DNA of 64,000 nt from G963701675 sp963701675 (GCA_963701675.1 OY969623.1:4712001-4776000), one strand, 5' to 3'. Positions 17,845-27,623 are shown, counted from the first letter of the stretch. Notes: generated by a model not told the origin, from the sequence alone. Program-made: numbers and translations.

Positions 17845-19322
17845 CTAATCCGAGGCTTTCTCGTTTACCTCGAGATTGATGGTCATGTTGCCTTCGGTGA
17901 GATGGATACAAGCCCTATCGGCACAAGTGGTACCCTCTCGGCCTTTGGCGTGATAGGTGATTTTGACATTCCCTTCGAGGTGAATGAAGTTACGGCCCAT
18001 GCCGGCGCTCACGCTATCGGCGACGGCCGAGGCGAACGGAGTTGAAATCTCCACGCGCTCGCCGTTGGGAGTGATTTTGCACGACGCGCACCCCGGGAAC
18101 TTCAAAGTCAAATCGGAAAACGAAACGCAACAATCCGCGCCGGCTGCTTGCATTTGCAGGCAGGATTTCCCTTCTTCGACGACGGCACGGATGACCGAAT
18201 CACCGCAATCTCGCTGGGCACACGTCATTGCCGCGCAAGGAACGACGGGCGGAGGGAGCGGCTGGCCCACGGGCATCGGCATGTGCATCGGTTGTGCGGC
18301 GACGACCCGATAACCGTATTTCCCGTCTGCGCAATCCATGACGCAAGCTGCCGGCGCGGCGCACACGGCATCGGGCAGGGTGGGGATGGTTCAACCACGA
18401 GATGGCCGTCGGCTTTCCGGAACGCTCGCAGCGTCATCATTTGCGGGTTGACCGGTACGGAATACGGCGGTGGCGCACAGGCAGCGCGGGGTGGTGCTGT
18501 GGCCATGGGCGGCGCGACTACGCAATCTTCCGGGACTTTGTTTACTTCGACTTCGACCCACGCGCCGTTCAACGGTAGCCTAACGACCTTACCGTACGGG
18601 ATGGTGGATTTAATCTTCGATCTTTCGAGATGCACGACACGGTTACGTGAGTGGGGCGCTGAGGGAACGTAGCTCACCTCCAGCTCTATACTGGCGCATT
18701 CGGGCGCTGTTTCTTTGACGCAGACTTGCATCGCACAGGCAGGTTTGCTCGCTCGCCCGCTTCCCGGCGATGCGGCTTGTGCACTGCCGGATCGCGACAT
18801 GGTTGCACACGTCTGGTCCACACAAATGAACGCCTCTTGCCCCTCCGCGACCGTCAGGGCTGGGCAGCAGAGTACGGCCGGGTGCTTTCCGTTTTCTTGC
18901 AGCAGCTTCGTCTGCACGCGAAACTGCATCGGTTCGGCTTCGGTCACGTCGCACGGCTTGCACGCCGTCTTCGAGCAGTCTGTCGTGCACTCGAATTCGA
19001 TAGACGGCACGAACGCCGGGATTCCGGCAAGACATCGCAATCCGAGGCCGACACTAATGCGGTTCTTCGGAGGAGTAGCCAGCGGGCACTTCTGGCAGTC
19101 GCCGTTTTCGTCAGCGCATGGATTGCACATCTGGCCCAAGTACACCAGTTGCTTGATCGCCTCCTCCATGCAGCATTTTTCCGCACTCTGTTTTTCTTGC
19201 TTCGCCTTACAACAATCGGTGGGCTTCGCTTCCTTAGCCGGTTGATCGTCCGCCCAGCCTGCGCGGACTACCAGCGCGAGTGCGAGCAGCCCAAACAATG
19301 GCCAAGATCGACATTGGGTCAT
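17845..19322 (-). CDS. Cys-rich secreted protein, frameshifted
   Basis: The N-terminal part (18365 up to 19322) begins MTQCRSWPLFGLLALALVV with a signal peptide ending near WADD, then Cys-rich segments (CCKAKQEKQSAEKCCMEE, CNPCADENGDCQKC). The C-terminal part (17845-18366, another frame) continues from CVMDCADGKYGYRVVA to NMTINLEVNEKASD. They join if one missing base is restored near 18353-18362, within a GC-rich CGGCGCGGC stretch. More than 25 cysteines suggest disulfides or metal binding in the envelope; the C-terminal part looks like a beta-sandwich. The family resembles planctomycete-specific secreted proteins of unknown role. A strong terminator follows. The ATG at 19361 would place 13 residues before the signal peptide and is less likely. 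Confidence 0.65.
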
Positions 19323-19404
19323 GGAAATCTGCCTCCTTGAGTTCCGATCCGATTCGAACACGCGGCGGGAAAATAGCAGATCGAAACCGTGATGTCAGCG
19401 GCAA

Positions 19405-20205
19405 ATGGAGACCGGTCGGCCGTGCCTGAAGATCACTCGTAAGATACGGGTGTCCAAATCCTATGAGTGCGACATCGTGACCGAATCGACAAAACAGCTT
19501 GTCTCAGAAACCGATAAACACCGCGGCGGTCTGGGCGCCTTGATTGAATCGAAGGACCCGCACGAGCGGTCCTTCGCAGACTACCGGCGCTACATCCAAC
19601 ATCATTACGATGGATTGCCTGGCAAGTTGACCGCCGTCACGGGATTGCTCACGGGACACGAGGCCCTCGCCGGCCGGCTTATTCGCCCGGAAGGTTTTGA
19701 CGTCCGCGGGTGCCGGTGCCTCCTCGACGCCGGCTGCGGCAACGGCCGGTATACGAAGTTTCTCCTTCAAGAAGCCGATCCCGATGCAATCATCACGGGT
19801 TTCGATTACTCGCAAATGATGCTCCATCGCGCTCGTGAACGGCTGCGAAGCGATCGGGTCTCACACGTCGCCGCCGACCTGACAAGATTACCCTACGCCG
19901 ATGCCACGTTTGATGCGATTATCTGCGGGTGGGTGTTGGAACACCTTCCCGACCCGCGACCCGGCCTGCGCGAATTGGCTCGCGTCATGCGGCCGAATGG
20001 TAAACTCCTGCTGCTGGCTACGGAAGACACATTGACGGGCGCGATGTGTAGCCGGCTCTGGCATTGCCGAACGTACAATCGAACTGAACTGCGTCGCACG
20101 GCCGAGGAATGCAGCCTAGGCTGGCATCGAGAACACTGGTTCTCCAAGTTACATGCCCGACTCCGACTCGGCGGCATCATTGTGGAATTACGGCGGAACG
20201 CGTGA
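19405..20205 (+). CDS. Class I SAM-dependent methyltransferase
   Basis: The 266-residue protein has the SAM-binding motif I CLLDAGCGNGRYTKFL (about residue 103), motif II around ITGFDYSQMML, motif III HVAADLTRLPYADATFDAIIC, and post-motif WVLEHLPDPRPGLRELARVM. This is the Methyltransf_11/UbiE-like class, acting on small molecules or lipids. The C-terminal region (HCRTYNRTELRRTAEECSL) is substrate-specific and not diagnostic. The start is unsure: the ATG at 19405 or the GTG at 19477, neither with a good ribosome site. It is divergent from the Cys-rich gene and ends just before a long hairpin repeat. Confidence 0.85.
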   Translation: METGRPCLKITRKIRVSKSYECDIVTESTKQLVSETDKHRGGLGALIESKDPHERSFADYRRYIQHHYDGLPGKLTAVTGLLTGHEALAGRLIRPEGFDVRGCRCLLDAGCGNGRYTKFLLQEADPDAIITGFDYSQMMLHRARERLRSDRVSHVAADLTRLPYADATFDAIICGWVLEHLPDPRPGLRELARVMRPNGKLLLLATEDTLTGAMCSRLWHCRTYNRTELRRTAEECSLGWHREHWFSKLHARLRLGGIIVELRRNA

Positions 20206-20214
20206 ACCTTTGGG

Positions 20215-20363
20215 TGCATTCCCGTTATTGCACCGGGCAATTTCTCGTAGGGTGCGTCAAGTCCGCGCAGACGCACCGGATTGCAACAAGGGTGGCCGGT
20301 GCGTCTGCGAAGACTTGACGCACCCTACAATTCCAACCATCCAGGGTGCAGAAGCGGGAATGC
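20215..20363. repeat. 150 bp hairpin element (MITE-like inverted repeat)
   Basis: Outer arms (TGCATTCCCG at 20215-20224, CGGGAATGCA at 20354-20363) and near-identical inner arms (GTAGGGTGCGTCAAGTC at 20247-20263, GACTTGACGCACCCTAC at 20312-20328) can fold into one long imperfect hairpin. Nested GACGCACCGG / CCGGTGCGTC arms lie inside. It has no coding capacity and sits between convergent genes. It could be a non-autonomous mobile element, and it may also serve as a bidirectional terminator. Confidence 0.75.
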
Positions 20364-20376
20364 ACACTGAACCTTT

Positions 20377-20967
20377 TTAGTGCAGCAAGTGCATTGGCAA
20401 GTTCAACACACGACGGCAAAGTTCGTTCGTGGCACTAACGAAAGCGTCTCCTATCAACTTGGTCGCAACCGCGCGAAACGCTTCCTCTTCGTGAGGTGCG
20501 GCAGGTTTTCCGTTTATCGTGACGCTCGTCGAACTGCGTGCCGGTAATTGACCTTTCTTCTCGTCTGACTTGCCATCGGCCGGTTTGACGCTTGGCGGCT
20601 TTTGACCTATCGTGGTCCGAATCTTATCGAGTGCTTTCCGCAAGGCGAAGGCACGCTCCCCGCTTGGTCCGAGGCGCTCGGCCTCTTGGAGTGCCGAGTC
20701 AATTTCTTTTTGCACTTCGGGATAAGCGTCGAGTTGAATGCGTGCGACCATTAACGCTCCTTGAAACAGCCGGTAACAGGCGTTGTGATCGCGACTCGGC
20801 GGGTTATACAGGTCCGCGCCTTTGTTGATTACATCCTTGAGCGTGTCCGACAGACGCTGTTCGGGTGACGCCGGCGATGGTACGGCAGGTGAGTCGTTCG
20901 TGGGCTTCTGTGAGCCGGCCACTGAAGCCGTGGCAATTACTAATACGCCGAGGCAGTGCGGAGTCAT
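20377..20967 (-). CDS. Small secreted helical protein, planctomycete-type
   Basis: The 196-residue product starts at MTPHCLGVLVIATASVAGSQ, a signal peptide preceded by a GGAGG ribosome site. The mature protein has a helical domain (LKDVINKGADLYN, NACYRLFQGALMVARIQLD, EIDSALQEAERLGPSGERAF), a Lys/Pro linker and a C-terminal helical segment. No catalytic motif is visible. It is probably periplasmic. The longer frame to 21156 is rejected because the extra 63 residues overlap the divergent gene and do not look like protein. The function is unknown. Confidence 0.6.
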   Translation of the reverse strand: MTPHCLGVLVIATASVAGSQKPTNDSPAVPSPASPEQRLSDTLKDVINKGADLYNPPSRDHNACYRLFQGALMVARIQLDAYPEVQKEIDSALQEAERLGPSGERAFALRKALDKIRTTIGQKPPSVKPADGKSDEKKGQLPARSSTSVTINGKPAAPHEEEAFRAVATKLIGDAFVSATNELCRRVLNLPMHLLH

Positions 20968-21119
20968 GGCAGGTTCCCTCCGGTGATTGGGAAAGCAGCG
21001 CCGTGAATCATAAGCCGGAGAAGCTGCGGCGGGAAGCGCTTTTTCCTTGGCCTTGCACGAATGCCGGTACTTTTCATAATGAGGCGGCGCAAAAACCGCG
21101 CACGGCCACGGAGGGCCTA

Positions 21120-21812
21120 ATGGCGGATAAGTCCAGGCAACTTGTTCTTGACGCATTGCAACGGGCGGCCGTCGAGCCGGAGGGTCTTCCCCTTTTTGGC
21201 GGCCGGGCTTCGACCGGGTTATTCAGCACGAGCCAGGCTGGAAAACTCGCCGCCCAAGAATGCCTCCAAGACGGCTACTTGTTGTCGCTATCCAGTGGAC
21301 ACAACGGTAGGTCGCCGCAGGGCCATTGCGCCATTACCGAAAAGGGCCTCGCGCACCTCTTGGATGAGCTGAATCCGACACGAATCCTCGAGCAGTTGAC
21401 GCAAACGCTCGCCGGACAACAGGTGCAAGTTCAGGAACTAAACGCCTCAGCGACGCGCATCGAGAAAACGACAGAACGCCTCGGAGCCATTGTCGAATTG
21501 GTGTCGCAGCGTATCCCGCGGGGTGTTAACGGTTCGCCCGCATGGGAAGACAGCATTGTAAAGACGCTTGCACGTTGGCATTCCGAAAAACCGTCGGAAG
21601 ATTGTCCTCTCCCTGAGCTCTTTCGGCAAACGCAAAAACACTTCGCCCAGCTAACACCCGGTTGCTTTCACGACACGTTGCGTCGGCACCACGACGAAGG
21701 TCGAATCCATCTGCACCCATGGACCGGACCGCTTTACGATTTGCCGGAGCCCGTTTATGCCCTCATGGCCGGGCACGAGGTTGTGTATTACGCGAGTCTT
21801 CGAAACCAATAA
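21120..21812 (+). CDS. wHTH-coiled coil-wHTH protein, partner of the P-loop ATPase
   Basis: The 230-residue protein starts at ATG 21120 with a GGAGG ribosome site. The N-terminal ~80 residues look like a winged helix (FSTSQAGKLAAQECLQDGYL then a hairpin, CAITEKGLAHLLDELNP). Residues about 85-135 form a heptad-rich coiled coil (ILEQLTQTLAGQQVQVQELN). The C-terminus looks like a second winged helix (LTPGCFHDTLRRHHDEGRIH and LPEPVYALMAGHEVVYYASL). The next gene starts 42 bases later, so they form a two-gene operon. The layout recalls kleisin or MukF-like adaptors, but that is an analogy only; a DNA-binding regulator or adaptor is the safer inference. I do not recognise a named family. Confidence 0.7.
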   Translation: MADKSRQLVLDALQRAAVEPEGLPLFGGRASTGLFSTSQAGKLAAQECLQDGYLLSLSSGHNGRSPQGHCAITEKGLAHLLDELNPTRILEQLTQTLAGQQVQVQELNASATRIEKTTERLGAIVELVSQRIPRGVNGSPAWEDSIVKTLARWHSEKPSEDCPLPELFRQTQKHFAQLTPGCFHDTLRRHHDEGRIHLHPWTGPLYDLPEPVYALMAGHEVVYYASLRNQ

Positions 21813-21854
21813 AGCCCCGTGAATCACGGTGCGCTATATACCGAGGAAATCACC

Positions 21855-23972
21855 ATGCCAGTCGCGACAATCCAATCGATAGAAGACCAGGCGTTGGAGA
21901 TATTTCGCAAGAAAGGGAACCCATTTCATAACTACTTCGCGCGCAATCCGGATGACGAAGTCTGCGCCCGCTATCACGTTGCAGAACTCTTCGCGACGGA
22001 GCGCGATCAATTGTTCGGCGTCATCGACCTGTACCGTGCAGATACGGATGTCCATTCCGAGGTCGTCCCGGTGCTGGGAAACAAAGGCGCGGGCAAGACC
22101 CATCTGTTGCACTCGATCAAGCACGGCAGCGACGACGCTTGGCAGTTGCTCGTCACGCCCGGCACGTATCACCGCGACTGTGACTTTCTCGAGTATCTCC
22201 TGTTCCAGATCATCGACACCCTGCTCGGCGGCGCGAAACAGCGCGGCAACCGCCCGTTGGAGGTCGTCAGCGAGGAAGTCACGCGCCGGCTGATGTACGA
22301 CGCGCTGGAAGCCCTGTCATCCGCGGAACGCCTCGATTTGTTCCCCGCGCCTGGTTTAGGCCGGTGGGCGAGGCGCCTGGGCGTCGGCAGTTCTCAGGCA
22401 CACGAGCGCGTGCACTGGATGCGCAATCAATTGGCCGGTATGGAGATGCTCGCGGGCGCCTATGGTCGCACGGTCCGGCAACTTTGCGAAGAGGCAGGAA
22501 TTTCGCCCGAGCGCGCATTGGATATCGTTGCCGCGCACCTGGACAAAACGGCCACTCACAGCACGGCCGGTGTGATGCGGCAAAATGTCTACGATGGATT
22601 GGCCCGGGCGGCCTTGCTCGGCGATGAATCGGAATTGGCAAGTTTTTTGACCTACGGTTTCGCCGAGTTGGAATTCAACGTTCGCCCGACGCGCCAGGAC
22701 CTGGTTCTCGCAGCCTTCAAGGTTCTCATGGGCATCTTCCGGGAACTCCGGATCCCGGTGGTGGTGGCCTTCGATCAATTGGAAGACTTACTTTTGGCCC
22801 GCCGCACCGACGATGGTCACCGCGTTGCGGAGGCGTTTTTCGCGGGCATCGTTCAAGCCATTCACCAGATCGACGGCATCTGCTTCCTGGCGTTTGCCGA
22901 GCGCGGCTTGTGGAACCGTTTCGTTCCGTCCCTGGACGGCTACATTCAAGACCGGCTCAACAACCCGGTTCACGTGCCGGGATACGGCTCCATCAAGACT
23001 CTGCGGCTCGAAGCGCCGTCGCCGGAACTGGCGCGGGCAATCGTCGCCGCTCGGCTCCATCCGTCACTTGAGGAACTCGCCGACACATCGGAGCTATCAC
23101 CCATTTTCCCGTTTCTCGAGGAGCAGGTGTTCCGCATTGCGCGCACCGAGCCGACGCTGCGTGACATGCTTCAACAGTTTCGACATCTGTTTGATCATGC
23201 GGTCTACGGTGTTCCGGACAACGGCTCAGGCCAACCCGTATGCCAGCCAACCATCGAGACGGGCGCTCTTCCGGCAATCGTCAAGTCCGTCGTGGTGGTG
23301 CAATCAGCGGACAACTCAAAGTTGCCGGACACGGCGCCGCAGTTTGCTCGACCGGTGTTGAATGACCTATGGGATCAAGAGTGGGAAATGGCCTGCCGCC
23401 AACTGGCGCCCGAAGGAGCGGTGACCGGCGCGACTCGTGAGTTGCAAGCCGGGCTGGGCAAGTTTCTGCAGGTATGCCACGAGCACGGCGTGAAAGTCGG
23501 TCCGTGGCGGATGCAACACGCCGTCGCCGAACTGACGTTTGGCAATCATCCGACTTACGGCGTCATCAGCATCGGCCACTGGGTTTGCCGTGATGGGGAA
23601 CCGTGGAAGGTTGGAGTCGGCTTGTTCTTGGGCCGGGGTCCGGGGAAGCCCAAAGACCTTGAGACCAAGCTCGCCGTAATGGAAGCCGATCCTCGTGTCA
23701 TCGATCATTTGATCCTGTTGCGCCCGGATGACGATTTGATCATTTCAGGAAAGAGCAAGTCACTTTGGCAGGATGCCGAACGCCGCGGGCGACATACCCG
23801 ACTGGAAGCGATGAGTCTGCATGAGTTCGCCGTGCTCTACGCCTTTCCGCGCTGGCTCACGGCCCTCACTGAGGCGATGCCGGACGGACAGCCGTTACCG
23901 AATCTGGCGGACTTCCTTCAGGAGAAATGCGAATCGATGCTCGAGCGCGTGTGCATGCCGGTGCAACAGTAG
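21855..23972 (+). CDS. Large P-loop ATPase (ORC/STAND-like) of an uncharacterised two-gene system
   Basis: The 705-residue protein starts at ATG 21855 (MPVATIQSIEDQALEIF) after a GAGGAA site. Walker A is GNKGAGKTH (residues 75-83) and Walker B is VVVAFDQLEDLLL (about 302). A sensor-like segment (GICFLAFAERGLWNRF) and a winged-helix-like region follow, as in ORC/Cdc6-type or STAND ATPases. The last ~200 residues alternate beta strands and helices (YGVISIGHWVCRDG, WKVGVGLFLGRG, VIDHLILLRPDDDLII), suggestive of a nuclease-like or Rossmann-like domain, though no PD-(D/E)xK catalytic set is evident. It lies directly behind the wHTH protein and converges with pheT, with 5 bases between stops. A chromosome-maintenance or defence role is inference. 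Confidence 0.75.
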   Translation: MPVATIQSIEDQALEIFRKKGNPFHNYFARNPDDEVCARYHVAELFATERDQLFGVIDLYRADTDVHSEVVPVLGNKGAGKTHLLHSIKHGSDDAWQLLVTPGTYHRDCDFLEYLLFQIIDTLLGGAKQRGNRPLEVVSEEVTRRLMYDALEALSSAERLDLFPAPGLGRWARRLGVGSSQAHERVHWMRNQLAGMEMLAGAYGRTVRQLCEEAGISPERALDIVAAHLDKTATHSTAGVMRQNVYDGLARAALLGDESELASFLTYGFAELEFNVRPTRQDLVLAAFKVLMGIFRELRIPVVVAFDQLEDLLLARRTDDGHRVAEAFFAGIVQAIHQIDGICFLAFAERGLWNRFVPSLDGYIQDRLNNPVHVPGYGSIKTLRLEAPSPELARAIVAARLHPSLEELADTSELSPIFPFLEEQVFRIARTEPTLRDMLQQFRHLFDHAVYGVPDNGSGQPVCQPTIETGALPAIVKSVVVVQSADNSKLPDTAPQFARPVLNDLWDQEWEMACRQLAPEGAVTGATRELQAGLGKFLQVCHEHGVKVGPWRMQHAVAELTFGNHPTYGVISIGHWVCRDGEPWKVGVGLFLGRGPGKPKDLETKLAVMEADPRVIDHLILLRPDDDLIISGKSKSLWQDAERRGRHTRLEAMSLHEFAVLYAFPRWLTALTEAMPDGQPLPNLADFLQEKCESMLERVCMPVQQ

Positions 23973-23977
23973 CCGGT

Positions 23978-26488
23978 CTATTCCTTCCCGCGAATCTTGG
24001 CCTTGAGCACGTGCTGCATTCGGTCTTCGATTTTCTTGTGTGCCTTGTCTACGTCCTTCTCTACGAGAGTCCGGTCGTCGGCTTGATAGGTCAGCGCGTA
24101 TGCCAGGCTTTTCGTTCCGGCGGGAATGCTGTCGCCTCGATAAACGTCGAATAGCCGAACGCCCTGGAGGAGATTACCGCCGGCAGCTCGGATTTCTGTC
24201 TCTACTCGTTGAGCGGTAACTGCCTCGGGAACGATGATGGCTATGTCACGCAGGGCGGCAGGATAGCGTGAGATCGGCACGTACGAATGCCTGGTGGGAA
24301 CCGCCGCCAGAATCGCATCCAAATCGAACTCTCCGGCGAGGATTGTCCGAGAACCGAGGCCGAACGCTTCGGTGACCTTGGGGTGTAATTGTCCAAATTG
24401 CCCCACGGCGTGGCCGCCGATCGCCAACTCGGCTGCCCGTCCCGGATGGAGAAATGGCACATTCGCTGGACGGTACTCGGCCGCCGAAATGTGGAGTCCG
24501 CCGATAAGGGCTTCAACGAGTCCCTTGGCATCAAAGAAATCCAACGTTGCCGCCGGCGTCCCTGACTCTTTCCAGAACTCGCTCCCGCGTTTGCCGGTCA
24601 GCACGATCGCCAATCGCCGAGGCTCATCGGGCAACTTGCGATCCGCCTTGGGCTGGTAGACCGCGCCGATCTCGAATAGTCGCACTTCGTCGGAATGCCG
24701 TAGGTTATCGGCGGCGATCTCTAAAACGCCGGCCAACACCGTTCGCCGCATCACGACTCGTTCGGCACTAATCGGATTAACGAGCCTCACATAGTCACCC
24801 TCTGGCAGTCCAAGCCGTGCCTCGCGTGACGGCTCCGTTAAGGCGTAGGTGATGACCTCTTGCAGGCCGAGGTTGACCAGTAAATCGCGGGTGCGTTCTT
24901 CTAACGTCAACGCGCGATTCGTTTGTTGCTCGGGAAGTTGATCCGCCAATAAGGTCGCCGGCAATCGGTCGTAGCCGTAGACTCGCGCCAACTCTTCGAT
25001 GAGGTCCGCACTGCCTTCCTGGATATCCACCCGATGCGAAGGTGGCGTAACACGGAGCGTCTCCGGTCCGTCAGGTTCTACGCGGAATTCGAGAGCGCGC
25101 AGAATTCGAGTAGCCTCGTCGATGAGGAAATCGAATCCCAAGAGTCGTCGAACCTCGGACATCGCCAGGCGGATGGGTTCGGCGATCACCGGCGCCGGGT
25201 AGACATCCACCATTCCGCGGCAAATGACGCCGCCGGCATGACGGCGCATCAGTTCTGCCGCGCGCTCGGCGGCTGGTTTCACCGTATCCGGCGGCACGCG
25301 ACGGCTGAAACGAATGCTCGCCTCGCTGGGCAGGTCGAATTGTCGCATCGTCCGGCGAACGCTTCGAAAATCGAAACTCGCGGACTCCAGGAGAATATTC
25401 CGAGTCTGCGCGGTTACTTCCGTTTCGGCACCGCCCATCACGCCGGCAATGGCGATGGGCCCTTTGACGTCCGCGATTACCAGGTTCTCGCCCGTTAACT
25501 CGCGGAGGTTACCGTCGAGGGTCTTGATGCGTTCTCCAGGCCGCGCGGGACGAACTGTAATGACGGGCGGCTGGGCGCCGGCGCGTTGCAGTAATAGATC
25601 GAAATCAAACGCATGGAGCGGCTGACCCCACTCCAACATGACGTAGTTGGTGATGTCGACGATGGCGTTAATCGGGCGCATCCCGGCATACGAGAGCCGG
25701 CGCTTAAGCCAGTCCGGTGATTGTCCGACCGTTACATTCCTTATCAGCATGGCGGCGTATCGGGCGGACAGCTTGGGATCCTCAATTCTCACGCCTACCT
25801 GGCCGTCTATAGCTTCACCCGTCGCCTGAACGTCGATTGCCGGCAAGCGTACCGTTTGGCCCGTGAGTGCAGCGACCTCGCGAGCCACGCCGATCATGGC
25901 CAGGCAGCGTGCCATATTCGGCAACACATCGACTTCAATGACGATGTCCCCCAAATGCTCAGCTGCCGAAGTGCCCGGTTTCGGCGCTTCATCGTCGAGT
26001 ATGATTATCCCTTCGTGTTCTTCGCTTAGTCCTAATTCGAACTCCGACATCACCATGGCATCGTTCATGATCCCGCGGATGGCCTTCGGCTCCAGCTTGC
26101 GGAGCGTCTTAGGAGTCGCGTGTCCATCGAAATACGTCGTTCCGGCAAGTCCGAGAATGACTTTTTGTCCCCGATCGCCAACTTTCAGGTTGGGCGCCCC
26201 TGTCACGACGACCCGCGGTTGAGCTGCCCCATGGTCGAGCGTCACCATGGTCAGCCGATCGGCGTTGGGGTGTTTCTCGACCTGAAGGACTTGGGCGACA
26301 AGAACTTTTTCAGGATCCCAAATCGGTCCCGCATCCTCCGCTTTGACGTGCAATCCTTCCGGATCCGGCAACCCGATAACACGCACGCCGCTCACCTCCA
26401 AGCCTGCCAAGGTGAGGCGCTCGACGAGCTGGGGCACAGGCACGGTGATGCCAACGTAGTCTCTGAGCCAGTTCAGCGGGATTTTCAT
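23978..26488 (-). CDS. pheT: Phenylalanyl-tRNA synthetase beta subunit
   Basis: This 836-residue protein is the beta chain of the alpha2-beta2 enzyme that charges tRNA-Phe. It shows the N-terminal B1 start MKIPLNWLRDYV, the tRNA-binding OB domain (VLVAQVLQVEKHPNADRLT), the B3/B4 domain, B5 (ADLIEELARVYGYDRLP) and the C-terminal anticodon-binding ferredoxin fold (VPISRYPAALRDIAIIVP). Length is normal. It is the last gene of the infC-rpmI-rplT-pheS-pheT operon, separated from pheS by 22 bases that contain a GAACTCA heptamer repeat. Confidence 0.97.
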   Translation of the reverse strand: MKIPLNWLRDYVGITVPVPQLVERLTLAGLEVSGVRVIGLPDPEGLHVKAEDAGPIWDPEKVLVAQVLQVEKHPNADRLTMVTLDHGAAQPRVVVTGAPNLKVGDRGQKVILGLAGTTYFDGHATPKTLRKLEPKAIRGIMNDAMVMSEFELGLSEEHEGIIILDDEAPKPGTSAAEHLGDIVIEVDVLPNMARCLAMIGVAREVAALTGQTVRLPAIDVQATGEAIDGQVGVRIEDPKLSARYAAMLIRNVTVGQSPDWLKRRLSYAGMRPINAIVDITNYVMLEWGQPLHAFDFDLLLQRAGAQPPVITVRPARPGERIKTLDGNLRELTGENLVIADVKGPIAIAGVMGGAETEVTAQTRNILLESASFDFRSVRRTMRQFDLPSEASIRFSRRVPPDTVKPAAERAAELMRRHAGGVICRGMVDVYPAPVIAEPIRLAMSEVRRLLGFDFLIDEATRILRALEFRVEPDGPETLRVTPPSHRVDIQEGSADLIEELARVYGYDRLPATLLADQLPEQQTNRALTLEERTRDLLVNLGLQEVITYALTEPSREARLGLPEGDYVRLVNPISAERVVMRRTVLAGVLEIAADNLRHSDEVRLFEIGAVYQPKADRKLPDEPRRLAIVLTGKRGSEFWKESGTPAATLDFFDAKGLVEALIGGLHISAAEYRPANVPFLHPGRAAELAIGGHAVGQFGQLHPKVTEAFGLGSRTILAGEFDLDAILAAVPTRHSYVPISRYPAALRDIAIIVPEAVTAQRVETEIRAAGGNLLQGVRLFDVYRGDSIPAGTKSLAYALTYQADDRTLVEKDVDKAHKKIEDRMQHVLKAKIRGKE

Positions 26489-26510
26489 GACACGATTCGG
26501 AACTCAGAAC

Positions 26511-27532
26511 TCAAAACTGCCTAAGGAACCTAAGATCGTTGCCCCAGAACAATCGGATGTCGTCAATGGCATGGAGCCGCATGGCGATTCTTTCGGAACC
26601 CATGCCGAACGCGAACCCACTCACCTTCGCCGGATCGTACCCGCCGTTGCGCAACACCACCGGATGCACCATGCCGGCGCCCATGATCTCCAACCAGCCG
26701 GTGCGCTTACACACGCTGCAACCCTTGCCCGCGCACACAATGCAGTCGGTGTCCACTTCGATGCTTGGCTCCGTGAACGGAAAATAACTCGAACGAATGC
26801 GAACTTCCCGCTGGTCGCCGAAGAGCCGCCGCGCAAATGCCACGATGGTTCCTTTCAGGTCCGCCATCGTAATGTGCTCGCCGATTGCCAGCCCTTCGAC
26901 CTGGTTAAATTGAATCTCCGTCCGCGGCGTGATGGCTTCATAGCGATAGCACATTCCCGGCAGAATGACCCGGATGGGTTTCGGACAAAGCTCGCGCATC
27001 ACGTGAATTTGTCCTGGCGACGTATGCGTTCGCAGCAACACGCCGGGGGTGGTTGTGTGGAAGGTGTCCCACATGTCGGCGCGGGGTGGTGCGGCGGCAT
27101 GTTGAGCAGTTCAAAATTGGTTAAGTCGTCTTCGACATCTCGACTGCGATAAATCTGGAACCCCAGATCGGCGAAAATGGCGTAGATGCGGCGGAGTGTT
27201 TGCGTCGCGGGATGAAGCCGGCCACGCGGCGCCGGTCGCCCGGGCAGCGTGACATCCAATGCATCGGAACTAAGGCTCCGAGCGAGTTCTCGCTCCTTAT
27301 GCGACGACAGAGCGTTTTCGTAGCGGCTAAGCAAAGCCTGTTTGATGCGGTTGGCTTCCTGGCCATAAGCCGGTCGTTCGGCCGCTGGAACCTTACCCAC
27401 TTCCTTGAGTGCCTGGGCCATTTCTCCGTGTTTGCCGAAGTAACGGTTATTCCAGGCGCGCAGGCTTTCTTCGCCGTCGCACGCGGCAAGTTCAGACGTT
27501 GCGCGTTGTTCGAGGGCTAAGAGGTCCGCCAT
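26511..27532 (-). CDS. pheS: Phenylalanyl-tRNA synthetase alpha subunit, frameshifted in this sequence
   Basis: The N-terminal half (from ATG 27532, MADLLALEQRATSEL) and the catalytic half (down to 26511) lie in different frames. The junction should read the conserved class II motif HPARDMWDTF. The sequence instead reads HPAP then shifts, as if one base were missing near 27078 in TCGGCGCGG. Restored, the protein is about 340 residues with motif 2 (GMCYRYEAITPRTEIQFNQVEG) and motif 3 (GFAFGMGSERIAM). A Cys-rich CIVCAGKGCSVCKRTGW insert is intact. Since this enzyme is essential and normally single copy, a sequencing or assembly error is more likely than a real pseudogene. Confidence 0.9.
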
Positions 27533-27623
27533 CGCACTATGGACACGAAAAGGAGTGAAACAAAAACAGACCCATCCTCGCGCCGGCGAGGTTCGCGACT
27601 TTCGCGCCGTACACCGGATCTTT

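Noticed and set aside
20967..21156. Extended start for the small secreted protein at 20377
   Set aside because: The extra 63 residues overlap the divergent gene's start and precede a proper signal peptide with its own GGAGG site.
27060..27100. Programmed frameshifting in pheS
   Set aside because: No slippery heptamer or downstream pseudoknot signature is evident, and the conserved motif is restored by one added base.
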